Positions 45,034-54,703 of a stretch of 64,000 nt of DNA are shown here, piece after piece. The stretch covers positions 45,928 through 109,927 of the forward strand of contig JACRAU010000019.1 in NCBI GenBank assembly GCA_016234655.1, read 5' to 3'. Source of the DNA: Betaproteobacteria bacterium. Lineage in GTDB: Bacteria; Pseudomonadota; Gammaproteobacteria; Burkholderiales; Thiobacillaceae. The notes below the pieces were generated by a model. The model did not search any database and was not told the DNA's origin. It was given only the letters and a program-made list of their open reading frames with translations. The position numbers were made by a program, and so were the translations under genes. The number at the start of each line of letters is the position of its first letter. The first letter of the stretch is position 1.

Positions 45034-45931
45034 CAAGGTCATCGTCAGCGTCGATGTCGAGGATTGGTACCACGGCCCGACCGTCATCTCGCCGCGCGAC
45101 GAACAAACAACCATAGGGCATTTTCTGTCGACGCGGCAGGGCATTGAGCGCGCGGCTAAATATGTGGACATCTGCTTGGAGATGTTGGCCGCGCATGACA
45201 TGAAGGCCACCTTTTTTTGGGTGGCGGAATATGCCAAGCGCCACGAACACCTCCTGCGACGGGTCGCCGAACAGGGCCATGAAATTGGCTGCCATGGTCT
45301 GGCGCACTATTCCAAGCTCGACTGCGCGACAAAGGCCCCGGTCTTCGGGGTGGGCGAATTCGCGGCGCGGACGGAGATGGCCAAACACATGTTGGAAGAC
45401 ATGACCGGCACCGAAGTGATTGGTTATCGTGCCCCGAATGCCTACTTCTCGGGCAAGATGTTTGATGCGCTGGAGGAGTTGGGTTTCCGTTATGACTCGT
45501 CAGTTTCAGTGAATTCGATCTACAACAAGACGGACTCTGCACTCAAGGGCGTGGGTACCGCTCCCTATTATCCCGCTCGGGGCGAGTTGAAGCCGGGCGA
45601 CGCAAAACGCCGGATGCTGGAGTTTCCGTGGCCCTATTTTGATGTCGGAGTGGCCAAACTACCGAGTGCGGGCGGCCCATTTCTTCGCACCTTCGGTTCG
45701 GCGTTGACGATTGCCGGTCTGCACCAATCACTGCGGCGCGGTCATGCGGTGTTTTATTTCCACCCCATCGATATCTGCAAGGAGGATATCCCTCTACCCT
45801 TTAGTCCGAGCCGGCCGATGATGTGGCTTTTCAAGGGTGACATGGTGCGGCGCCGGATTGAAAGGGTGCTGTCCGAGTTCCGTGGTGTATCGGCCAACTT
45901 CAGGGAAGTCGTCGATGCGGATCCTGCTTAA
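45026..45931 (+). CDS. Polysaccharide deacetylase (NodB domain)
   Basis: VIVSVDVEDWYHG; KATFFWVAEYAKRHEHLLRRVAEQGHEIGCHGLAHY; GYRAPNAYFSGKMFDALEELGFRYDSSV. Confidence 0.9.
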   Translation: MSNKVIVSVDVEDWYHGPTVISPRDEQTTIGHFLSTRQGIERAAKYVDICLEMLAAHDMKATFFWVAEYAKRHEHLLRRVAEQGHEIGCHGLAHYSKLDCATKAPVFGVGEFAARTEMAKHMLEDMTGTEVIGYRAPNAYFSGKMFDALEELGFRYDSSVSVNSIYNKTDSALKGVGTAPYYPARGELKPGDAKRRMLEFPWPYFDVGVAKLPSAGGPFLRTFGSALTIAGLHQSLRRGHAVFYFHPIDICKEDIPLPFSPSRPMMWLFKGDMVRRRIERVLSEFRGVSANFREVVDADPA

Positions 45932-46874
45932 CGATGAAATCGATCCGTGCGCATGGAACGGCCTTGCTGGTGACAAGGTGTTTCATCGCTATGAGTGGCG
46001 CGAGGTTATCGAGGCGAGCTATGGTCTAAGGCCAACGTTTCTGATGGCGGAGGACGGTGGCGAATATGCGCTTTATCCGAGCTTTCAGGTGGGCAAACGC
46101 TGTATCTCCGTGCCCTATACCTATATTGCGGGGCCAATCGCGAATAGCGAACGTATGCAGCATGCTTTGTTGGAGCGGATACGGCAGATGGGCTTGGCCC
46201 CGAGCTATAAACGGCTTGTGCCGGCAAGAGGCGATGGCCAAGTCACTGCCATCGTCCATATCGATGACCTCGTCGGTTATCGGGCGGCGCTTTCGCAGAA
46301 CATGCGCAACCAACTTAAAAAGGCCGATCGGCAGGGCTTTGTCTTGCAGCGAGAGCGGACTGCCGACTCCTTCTATCCCGTGTATTGCCGGAAGATGCAT
46401 CGGCACGGCACGCCGCCGCATAAGAAGGCGTTCTTCGGGCGGATATTGCAGCAGTTTCCTCAGGCTGAAATCTACACGGCCTACTACGAGGGCAATGTCG
46501 CGGCCTCGATGCTCACGATACGGGGTGAGGATGCCTTGGGGCAAAGGCAGCGTGCTCTATTCGTTATGTGGGCCGCCTCGGATGAGCAATGGGATGCGGC
46601 CTACGCCAACTATTTCCTGTATTGGTCGGTAATAAAACTGGCGGTGGCCGAGGGTATCGTCGAGATCGATCTAGGTACGACGCTGCATGGCTCCAGCCAA
46701 TATGCCTTCAAGAGTAAGTGGCGGCCGACGATTTATTCGGTGGCGCAAAGTGGCGTGAAGGCTGCCTCATACAAGGAAAGTGGCTTGTTGCGCATAATCA
46801 GCCAGGCATGGCGCCACCTGCCGTTGAGCGTGGCGACGGGCATAGGCCCGTATTTGCGTAAGTACCTGACATAG
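45915..46874 (+). CDS. FemAB/GNAT-like acyltransferase
   Basis: VFHRYEWREVIEASYGLRPTFLMAEDGG...YALYPSF; MRNQLKKADRQGFVLQRE; YYEGNVAASMLTI; ASDEQWDAAYANYFLYWSVIKLAVAEGIVEIDLG. Confidence 0.78.
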   Translation: MRILLNDEIDPCAWNGLAGDKVFHRYEWREVIEASYGLRPTFLMAEDGGEYALYPSFQVGKRCISVPYTYIAGPIANSERMQHALLERIRQMGLAPSYKRLVPARGDGQVTAIVHIDDLVGYRAALSQNMRNQLKKADRQGFVLQRERTADSFYPVYCRKMHRHGTPPHKKAFFGRILQQFPQAEIYTAYYEGNVAASMLTIRGEDALGQRQRALFVMWAASDEQWDAAYANYFLYWSVIKLAVAEGIVEIDLGTTLHGSSQYAFKSKWRPTIYSVAQSGVKAASYKESGLLRIISQAWRHLPLSVATGIGPYLRKYLT

Positions 46875-46913
46875 GGCGCGGCTATGGCCGCCCCGATTTG
46901 AAAGAGCTGATAT

Positions 46914-48836
46914 ATGTGCGGTATCGCTGGGATGCTCGACGACTCTCTTGCTTCCGAAGCAAGACAAGCTGCCCTACGTGGAATGATTGCTGCCATACGG
47001 CATCGCGGGCCGGACGATATGTCGACATGGCTCGACCCGAACGGCCGCTGCGGGTTGGCGCATGCACGTCTGAGCATCATTGATCTGGAGGGCGGCGGCC
47101 AGCCAATCGAAAACGAGGATGGCAGCATCGTCGTTGTTTTTAATGGCGAGATATACAACTACCGCGAGCTGAAGAAAGAACTCGTCGGCAAGGGGCATGT
47201 GTTCAAGACCCAGGCCGATACCGAGGTTCTGGTGCACTTGTTCGAAGAAGATGGAGTCGCAATGGCACGCCGCCTGCGTGGCATGTTCGCGATTGCGCTA
47301 TGGGATCGCCGTCATCGGCGCCTGCATCTCTTCCGCGATCATATCGGCAAAAAGCCTTTGCACTATTTTCGACAGGGCGGACAGCTCTATTTCGCGTCGG
47401 AATACAAGGCATTCCTCGGCTTGCAGAATTTCACGCCGGCGTTGGACTACGAGTCGCTGCATTATTTGCTGAATTTGCGCTGGCTACCCAAGGGCCGGAC
47501 ATTGATGCGTGATGTGGAGCAGGTGCTGCCGGGTGAGGTGGTCACGGTCGACGGCGAGCATGTACACAAGGAACGCTATTGGTTGCCCACGGTGGCGCCG
47601 TATCGCAGCCTGCGCGAGGAGGAGCACGAAGAAAATATTCTTCATTTGCTGCGCCAGTCGGTGGGTAGGCGCCTGGTGTCGGACGTGCCGGTCGGCATAT
47701 TCCTGTCCGGCGGTCTGGACTCGTCCGCCATACTCGCCATGATGGCGGAGCAGATGCATGTGCCGGTGCGCTCGTTCAGCCTGGGTTTTGGCAACGAAAA
47801 TGATGAGACACAGGAGGCGGCAGAAACAGCCGCCTATTACGGCGCACAGCATACCAATTACATGGTGGATGAGAACCCGTTGCGCCATTTCGAGCAGACC
47901 ATCTGGCATTCCGAGCTGCCGAAGGTCAACGCGGTCCAGGTCTACCTACTTGCCGAGCAGGCCCGGAAAGAAGTAAAGGTTGTCATGAGTGGCCTGGGCG
48001 GCGACGAACTGTTCGGCGGCTATGACAATTACCTATTCATCAAATATGGCGGGTTATTCGCTGATATTCCATTCCCTTCACTCGGCGATAAATTACGTAG
48101 CCTGTCTTTCAGGTTAATGGGCGGTGGAGAGAATCCGGCGCGGGATCAGTTGCGTCGTGGCATTGAAATGGGCTTCTCGCTCGGCCGTCGAGATCGCTTC
48201 TATAGCATCCTGCGTAATGCGTGGGATGTCGATGATGGGATGTATGGTCAGATATATCATCGCGATATCGTGCAGTCACAGAAAGAATATTCGACTGCGA
48301 GCCTGTTTACCTCATGCCTTGGTGATCGAGGTCGCGATTTTCTGTCGGAGGCCATGGTATGCGAGCTAAGAGAAAAGCTCGTGGGCGACCAAATCCTGGT
48401 TGAGGACAGAAACATGATGGCGCATGGACTGGAGGGTCGGGCGCCATTTCTAGATGTCGATCTGATCGAGTATGCCGCCGGCATTCCGCCTAATATGAAG
48501 ATCGATTTGCTGCGCGGCAGGAAGTACATCCTGAAGAAGGCGCTAAAACGGGTGCTACCTGAGTTCGTCTTCGAGCGACCGAAAAAAGGTTTTGCATTCG
48601 ACCCGGTCAAGCAGTTCACCCGTGACCTAAAGCCGTTGGTGGAAGAGGTGTTGTCGCCAAGCAAGGTAGCGGAAATGGGCTTGTTTAATTACGCCTACAT
48701 CAGGCGATTACTCGACCATCCGCCGTCCAATAATCTGCATTGGCATTATTGGTTGCTGTGGACGATGGTAGGCGTGGCATATTGGGACGAACTGTTCGTG
48801 CGGCAATCCAGGAAGGTGGGGGTGGATAACGTATGA
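46914..48836 (+). CDS. asnB: Asparagine synthase (glutamine-hydrolysing) family amidotransferase
   Basis: MCGIAGMLDD N-terminal Ntn; AIRHRGPDDMSTW; VPVGIFLSGGLDSSAILAMM; MSGLGGDELFGGYDNY. Confidence 0.93.
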   Translation: MCGIAGMLDDSLASEARQAALRGMIAAIRHRGPDDMSTWLDPNGRCGLAHARLSIIDLEGGGQPIENEDGSIVVVFNGEIYNYRELKKELVGKGHVFKTQADTEVLVHLFEEDGVAMARRLRGMFAIALWDRRHRRLHLFRDHIGKKPLHYFRQGGQLYFASEYKAFLGLQNFTPALDYESLHYLLNLRWLPKGRTLMRDVEQVLPGEVVTVDGEHVHKERYWLPTVAPYRSLREEEHEENILHLLRQSVGRRLVSDVPVGIFLSGGLDSSAILAMMAEQMHVPVRSFSLGFGNENDETQEAAETAAYYGAQHTNYMVDENPLRHFEQTIWHSELPKVNAVQVYLLAEQARKEVKVVMSGLGGDELFGGYDNYLFIKYGGLFADIPFPSLGDKLRSLSFRLMGGGENPARDQLRRGIEMGFSLGRRDRFYSILRNAWDVDDGMYGQIYHRDIVQSQKEYSTASLFTSCLGDRGRDFLSEAMVCELREKLVGDQILVEDRNMMAHGLEGRAPFLDVDLIEYAAGIPPNMKIDLLRGRKYILKKALKRVLPEFVFERPKKGFAFDPVKQFTRDLKPLVEEVLSPSKVAEMGLFNYAYIRRLLDHPPSNNLHWHYWLLWTMVGVAYWDELFVRQSRKVGVDNV

Positions 48837-49993
48837 AGAAAAATCTTGCACTGCTGCTGGTCGCCTTGCTTGTGGCTATAGGTTTGAGCGAGTTGGTGGC
48901 CAGGGTGTGGTTCAGCCGTGGCGGAAATGAACATGCGGTCATGTCGGTTACCGACAAACGGACCGAGCCCTATGAGACGCCCGGTGAATTCAGTGGCACA
49001 TACGATCGATTTGCCATGATGACATACAGTCCATACCTATCTTATACGCCTGTGCCCAACTGGCACGGCAATGGATATGCTACCAACGCGCAGGGTCTTC
49101 GTGACGAGCGCGACTTGGCTCAGATACATAAAGGACTGGTTATCGTGACTGGAGGGTCGACTGCGTGGGGGGCAGGCGTATCTCAAAAACAGCTATATAG
49201 CCGAGTTGCAGAGGACATGCTCAATAAGGAATATAAGCACGATCTGGCCATAGTATCGGCAGGTGTGGGCGCATATTCGAGCGCTCAGGAGCTGTCGTTG
49301 GTGCTGAACAGGATTGTTAAATTTCGGCCAAAACTGGTCATCATGCTGAGCGGCTGGAACGATACGCTGCAAGGCTACTTGGGTTACTCACAGGATGACG
49401 GCAACGACTATTTGAATTTCAAGGAAGTGATTCGCAGGGGCTCGGCGGACAATTGCGATCCTGTGAAATCGCATGTTTGTATTGCCGAACCAGCGCCGGC
49501 ACCTTCGTGTGAAGGCGCCGACGCGCTTGGCGTCCTAGCGGCGTCTGTGTGCCAGGTGGCGGAAAGGGCGCGCATTCAATTGCGTATGCGCCGGCCGGAG
49601 GAGGTCGTGGATGATTTTGTACGCAATGTGCAGGTCATAGCCGATTTGGGCAGGCGCGAGGGCTTCGACGTCATGGTTGCGCTGCAGCCTACCTTGTATG
49701 ACACAAAGAAGCCACTAACCGTATTCGAGCATCGGCTGAGGGAGGGCTATGAAAAGACCTATATGGAATTCCCGCAATACAACGCAAGGATTTACGCAAT
49801 CTATCGGCGGATGTTACCAGTTGAGGCGGCGCGTGCCGATTTTAAATTCGTGGATATGGATGAATCGATAAACCGCGAGAAGCTGACGGTCTTTTCCGAT
49901 CATGTTCACTTTGGCGACAGGGGTAACCGGCTGATGGGGCAATACCTCGCCATGCAGATTGCGCAGTGGTCAAGCGCCAAGTCGGCCAAGTGA
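48833..49993 (+). CDS. SGNH/GDSL hydrolase with N-terminal membrane anchor
   Basis: N-terminal TM; VIVTGGSTAWGAGVS, MLSGWNDTLQGY, VFSDHVHFGDRGNRLMGQYL. Confidence 0.72.
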   Translation: MKKNLALLLVALLVAIGLSELVARVWFSRGGNEHAVMSVTDKRTEPYETPGEFSGTYDRFAMMTYSPYLSYTPVPNWHGNGYATNAQGLRDERDLAQIHKGLVIVTGGSTAWGAGVSQKQLYSRVAEDMLNKEYKHDLAIVSAGVGAYSSAQELSLVLNRIVKFRPKLVIMLSGWNDTLQGYLGYSQDDGNDYLNFKEVIRRGSADNCDPVKSHVCIAEPAPAPSCEGADALGVLAASVCQVAERARIQLRMRRPEEVVDDFVRNVQVIADLGRREGFDVMVALQPTLYDTKKPLTVFEHRLREGYEKTYMEFPQYNARIYAIYRRMLPVEAARADFKFVDMDESINREKLTVFSDHVHFGDRGNRLMGQYLAMQIAQWSSAKSAK

Positions 49994-50063
49994 CGATGGG
50001 CAAGGCTGGCAGCGAACTCGTGAGAGTGTTTATGAATAACTCGCCGTGTGGTAGGGCGACATT

Positions 50064-51323
50064 TTGGCGCAGGGATGTATGCCTTACGATAGACAGCTTG
50101 TTTCAGCGGTAATCGAGAGGGTCATCGCGCAAGTCGAGCGGTCCGCCTATCGCTCGCACGATCCCTATGATTTGCTCGGTAGCGGCCCCATTGTTTGGCT
50201 GCGCGCCAGAAAGAGCAGGGCGCTGAACGCCATTACGACCAAGGAGCCAAGCCGGAAGGAAAAGCTGATCCGGGCCGTCGTGGCACCGATCTATCAAAGT
50301 ACCTACACTTGGCTCGCCTATCGTAAATTATTCGGCATCCGGCCCGTGCAACACCCTAAAACCATGGGCTTGATGATGCAGGGCTATTTGGCGCTATACC
50401 GGGCGGGTGGCGATACGGGCCTATTGGACAAGGCGAAGCAATGCGCGTCATGGCTCAGGGAGCATAGCGACCAATTGGGGTTTGGCCATTACTGCTGGGG
50501 TTTGCCTTGGGTATGGCCGAGTGAGGAGCAGATTCCCAGGTTTGGGCCGCAATCGACCATCTCGGCCGTGAATGGCTTGGCTTTCATGGAATTGTTCGAT
50601 GCCACGTCCGAGCGGCAGTATCTCGATGTGGCGCGCAGCGTTTGCGATTTCTACCTGAACCATTTGCATATCGACCGCGTGGCCGACGATAAATGGGCTT
50701 TCTCCTACACGCCTTATGACAAGACGCACATCATCAATGTCAATTTCCATTGCGCCGCGTTGCTGGCCAGGGTGTGGGAGCAGACCCGCGAACAGCAATA
50801 TCTCGATACCCTGCTCAAGGTATGTAATTTTTCCATAGCCGAGCAGCGGCCTGACGGGGCTTGGCATTATTCCTCCGCCCTGGATGGCTTTGTCAATGCC
50901 GTGGACAATACGCATACCGGCGATAATCTGGAATACCTCACTATTATTCGGCGTGCCTTGGCTCAGGACTTTCCGTATGAATCGGCATACCGTAAAGGGA
51001 TCGATTATTACCTCGACCACTTTATGACAGCCGATGGCGCACCACGCTACACTGATACTGAAATCTATCCGATCGAGAGCCATCCAGCCTGCCAAATGCT
51101 CATCACGCTATCGGTACTTGCCCAAGTCGATGCGCGCGCCTTACCCATGGCGCGCAAGCTATCGGATTGGGTGGTTGAGAACATGATGAACAAGAAGCGG
51201 GACAAGATGTATTACCGCATCTATGAGGGCGGTCGGGTGGACCGGAACCATTCGATTTCATGGGGCGACGCTTGGCTGGTGAAGGCTTTGGGCTTGTTGT
51301 TGGAAGCAGAGGCTAGGGTTTAG
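50064..51323 (+). CDS. Putative (alpha/alpha)6-barrel polysaccharide-associated protein
   Basis: GLMMQGYLALYRAGGDTGLLDKAKQCASWL, VNFHCAALLARVWEQTREQQYLDTLLKVCNFSIAEQRPDGAWHYS; helical-hairpin toroid-like pattern. Confidence 0.6.
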   Translation: MAQGCMPYDRQLVSAVIERVIAQVERSAYRSHDPYDLLGSGPIVWLRARKSRALNAITTKEPSRKEKLIRAVVAPIYQSTYTWLAYRKLFGIRPVQHPKTMGLMMQGYLALYRAGGDTGLLDKAKQCASWLREHSDQLGFGHYCWGLPWVWPSEEQIPRFGPQSTISAVNGLAFMELFDATSERQYLDVARSVCDFYLNHLHIDRVADDKWAFSYTPYDKTHIINVNFHCAALLARVWEQTREQQYLDTLLKVCNFSIAEQRPDGAWHYSSALDGFVNAVDNTHTGDNLEYLTIIRRALAQDFPYESAYRKGIDYYLDHFMTADGAPRYTDTEIYPIESHPACQMLITLSVLAQVDARALPMARKLSDWVVENMMNKKRDKMYYRIYEGGRVDRNHSISWGDAWLVKALGLLLEAEARV

Positions 51324-51395
51324 TGTTAGGCAATGACATTCGAGGCGGTCGAGTTTTAAGTGTGTTGATTGATTGGGTTGCTAGCTGAGGGATAC

Positions 51396-52421
51396 ATGAA
51401 GGACGGTTTTGAGAAGAGGCTGTGTTGTTCGGTTTGCGGTGGCCCGGTTGAACTGCAAATGGAAACCGCTGTGCGCGAAGGTGATAGGGTCAAGGAGGGC
51501 TCCATCGCCTGTCGCGATCATGGCGAAGTATTTCAAATTGTCGAGACTGTCGTAGTTGAACGGTTTGGCCTCAACCAGGCGAAGCAGGATGTACAGGATT
51601 TCTGGAGTCATCACCCATGCATGGGTGAATGGGACGACGAACGAAAACAGATGGAAGAGGTGCGCGAATATCGCTACCGGACGCATCCTTGGTTGCCTAG
51701 AGAGGTCTCTGAGTTCGAGCGGCACGGTAACGATGTCGTGCTGGAGATTGGCTGCTCCCAAGGCATCGATATGACCGAGTTCGTGCGTTCTGGCGTCAAG
51801 GAGTACATCGGCCTTGACCTGACCCTGAAGGGCCTGCTGCTTGCTAAGCGCAGGCTGGAATATTATGGGCTGTACGATCGCAATGTGAATCTTCTATGCG
51901 CCGATGCCGAAGGCATGCCACTGGCCGGCGAGCAGATCGATTACGTCTATTCATACGGCGTGATACACCACTCCGAGAACACGCAGCGGATCATCGATCA
52001 GATACATCGTGTGCTTGGGCGCGGCGGCACGTTTATGGTGATGTACTACTACAAATATTCACTGACTACCTTTGTCGAAGGTACGGCAAAATTCATCAAC
52101 AAGACGCTCATCTTCCTCGCACGGGATAAGGATGTGTTCTGGAAAATATGTAAATGGCTGCCGTATCGTCCGGAGATCGGCCATTACCGCAAGTTTCTCG
52201 ATACGGGCTATTCCGCCATTCTCCACGCGCCATTCGCTCATATGTATGGCAAGCGTGAAAGCCGGAAAATGTTTTCCAGATTTTCGATTCGCCAAATGCG
52301 GGTTTACCAGCTGTCGCCTGTTGTTCGCCCCCTTATTCGGAAATTGTTCGGTGAGCGTGCGGTTGAAGCGCTGGCGAGGTGGATCGGCTGGGATCTCGTG
52401 ATCAAAGGTAACAAGGTGTGA
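51396..52421 (+). CDS. Class I SAM-dependent methyltransferase with N-terminal Cys-pair region
   Basis: CCSVCGGPVEL; VVLEIGCSQGIDMTEFVRSGVKEYIGLDLT; DYVYSYGVIHHSENTQRIIDQIHRVLGRGGTFMVMYYYKYS. Confidence 0.87.
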   Translation: MKDGFEKRLCCSVCGGPVELQMETAVREGDRVKEGSIACRDHGEVFQIVETVVVERFGLNQAKQDVQDFWSHHPCMGEWDDERKQMEEVREYRYRTHPWLPREVSEFERHGNDVVLEIGCSQGIDMTEFVRSGVKEYIGLDLTLKGLLLAKRRLEYYGLYDRNVNLLCADAEGMPLAGEQIDYVYSYGVIHHSENTQRIIDQIHRVLGRGGTFMVMYYYKYSLTTFVEGTAKFINKTLIFLARDKDVFWKICKWLPYRPEIGHYRKFLDTGYSAILHAPFAHMYGKRESRKMFSRFSIRQMRVYQLSPVVRPLIRKLFGERAVEALARWIGWDLVIKGNKV

Positions 52422-52444
52422 TGCGGCAAGATTGGCCATATTGA

Positions 52445-53644
52445 ATGCAAACAGATTTTGACAATATCCTGATCGTCAGCCCTGGCTATCCAAGGTGGAA
52501 GGGGGATTACACCCATCCAATGGTTTACAACGTTGCGCGCTTACTGCGCGCGGCGGGCCATAAGATAAAAGTGGTCACCATCCACTACCCTGGTATTCCC
52601 GATGTGGAAGAGATGGACGAAGCTACGGTAGTGCGCGCGCGCTATGCCCCGGAAAAATACGAAGTTATGGGGAGCGAGGGCGGCCTTATCGATGATATCC
52701 GGGGTAGTCTGCTCTGCAAGTTCTTGCTGCTGCCTATGCTCGCTGCTTTAGCTTGGCATACCTTCAGGCATGCCAAAAACGCCAACCTGATATTGGTTCA
52801 GTGGATTCCGACGGCGGTGGTTGCACTGCCGGCAAAGTTTTTGCTGCGACGGCCCTTGATTTTGCATTCCAGGACCTATCCTGACACTACGTTTTGGCGC
52901 AGGGTTTATCGCTTTCTTTTGCCATTCGCCGACGGGGTGATCTACAACAGCCACGATAATCGTCGGTTGACCGATAGCATCTATCCACACCGCTATGCGA
53001 CGGTGATTGGTTCAGGCATCAATCTCCAGCAGTTTGGCCGCCCTTCGGGGTGGGTGCGTTCCTCCACCGATACTTGGAAGTTGATTACAGTCGCCAGGTT
53101 GGTCGAGTTTAAAGGCTTGGAATACGCAATCCGTGCGGTCAAGCTATTGAAAGATCGTGGCCGAAACGTGCATCTGGAAATCGTGGGCGAAGGGCCGCTC
53201 CGGGAGGATTTGGAAAGGCTGATCGACGAGCTGGATCTCGCTGGTGAAGTCGCCCTGGGCGGGGCATTGGCGCATGGCGCCATACCGGCGAGATTATGGG
53301 ACAACGACCTTTTCCTGATCTCCTCGATTGTGGATAGTAAGGGGCGTACCGAGGGCTTTGGTGCGGTGATCCTAGAGGCCATGGCGGCAGGACTGCCTGT
53401 GGTGGCCTCCGCTGTCGGCGGTATTACCGATATCGTGGATGGCGAAAATGGGGTATTGGTCCCCGAGAAAAACCCCACGGCCATCGCCGATGCCATTGAG
53501 ACAGTGCTATCCGATGCAGGCGTGGCTCAGAGTTATGCCCAGCGTGGCCAAAGTTTCGTGCAGGCCACATATTCCGATGAAGCGCTCGCCGGCAAATATC
53601 GTGATTTTATGCGCGTGCTTGCCCATCATGAACAGGTGCCATGA
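52445..53644 (+). CDS. GT4 glycosyltransferase
   Basis: ILIVSPGYPRWKGDYTHPMVYNVARLLRAAGH; KLITVARLVEFKGLEYAIRAVKLL; EGFGAVILEAMAAGLPVVASAVGGITDIV. Confidence 0.94.
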   Translation: MQTDFDNILIVSPGYPRWKGDYTHPMVYNVARLLRAAGHKIKVVTIHYPGIPDVEEMDEATVVRARYAPEKYEVMGSEGGLIDDIRGSLLCKFLLLPMLAALAWHTFRHAKNANLILVQWIPTAVVALPAKFLLRRPLILHSRTYPDTTFWRRVYRFLLPFADGVIYNSHDNRRLTDSIYPHRYATVIGSGINLQQFGRPSGWVRSSTDTWKLITVARLVEFKGLEYAIRAVKLLKDRGRNVHLEIVGEGPLREDLERLIDELDLAGEVALGGALAHGAIPARLWDNDLFLISSIVDSKGRTEGFGAVILEAMAAGLPVVASAVGGITDIVDGENGVLVPEKNPTAIADAIETVLSDAGVAQSYAQRGQSFVQATYSDEALAGKYRDFMRVLAHHEQVP

Positions 53645-54543
53645 GTATTGGGAAGTCGCTTCTTCTGCTTGTTAAGGTCGGTCTGCTCGCGGGGCTGATT
53701 TTGCTGGCGCTAGCCACGCAAGATGTCAAGCAAATATGGGAGCTTGTAAGCGAGGTCGATCTCCGGTATCTGCCCATATTCATCCTGCTGAACCTTGGGA
53801 CAGTGGCGCTTGCCAGTAGCAACCTCTATATATTGCTGCGCCCCCTTGGCCAAAAGCTGCCTTGGAAGCGGCTTTTTTATTTTGATTTGCTCTCGTTGGC
53901 CGGTTCTTATTACACTCCCGGCGGAGTTGGCGGTGTGGCGACGGTCATGTACCTGATCAGTCGGGAAGGGGCAGGGCTAAAGGATGCGGCTGTTGCGGTG
54001 TTCATGGACAAAGGCATCACTCTGGTCATCGCGCTGTTATCGCTGTGCACGTATTTCGTGTTTTTTGCACACACACGGGCGGACATTGAGTGGCAGCTGA
54101 TCGGTGTCATCGCAATATTCCTGGCCGGGTTTTCCCTCGCAGTATTTATGTCCGGCTGGCTGAGGGAACGGTTATTAAAAATTATCGATAGAATGCGTTG
54201 TTACTCAGGCCATGCTCCCGTTCTGGGCATGAATCTGGCCGTTACCCTAGGAATTTTTGGTCTTTCTGCGCTGCAGTACCTGGTGGCATTTCAAGCGCTG
54301 GGCTTGCGGGTCGAGGAGCCCTTGTTGATCTTTATTTCTTACGGGGTTTTGATAATCATCAATTACTTGCCGATCGCATTTGGCGGAATTGGCCTAGGTG
54401 AGGTGTCGGCGTTGTTTTTGTGGAGTGAGATGGGTCTCACGTCGGAGCAGATATTGGCCGCATTGCTGATTGTCAGGTTATTTACCTTGCTGGCGACAAT
54501 ATTGCTGGTAGGCGGGGCATTGCTTGCAAGACTGCGGCATTAA
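53641..54543 (+). CDS. Lysylphosphatidylglycerol synthase TM region family (AglD/YbhN-like flippase)
   Basis: Multi-TM; SLAGSYYTPGGVGGVATVMYLISREG; INYLPIAFGGIGLGEVSALFLW. Confidence 0.85.
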   Translation: MSIGKSLLLLVKVGLLAGLILLALATQDVKQIWELVSEVDLRYLPIFILLNLGTVALASSNLYILLRPLGQKLPWKRLFYFDLLSLAGSYYTPGGVGGVATVMYLISREGAGLKDAAVAVFMDKGITLVIALLSLCTYFVFFAHTRADIEWQLIGVIAIFLAGFSLAVFMSGWLRERLLKIIDRMRCYSGHAPVLGMNLAVTLGIFGLSALQYLVAFQALGLRVEEPLLIFISYGVLIIINYLPIAFGGIGLGEVSALFLWSEMGLTSEQILAALLIVRLFTLLATILLVGGALLARLRH

Positions 54544-54703
54544 TGGGGTTTTATTGCGTCCCAGTCTTGGGTGAGAGTGGTTTATGATTGCCCCCCAAGA
54601 GTGACTTGACGCCGAGTAAATATGCGGCGACGCGGGGTCACAATGGAAGCCTTAGAAGCAGCTCGTCGAGCGGCCGGGGTGTTAGTTGGTGAGGTAATGA
54701 ACA

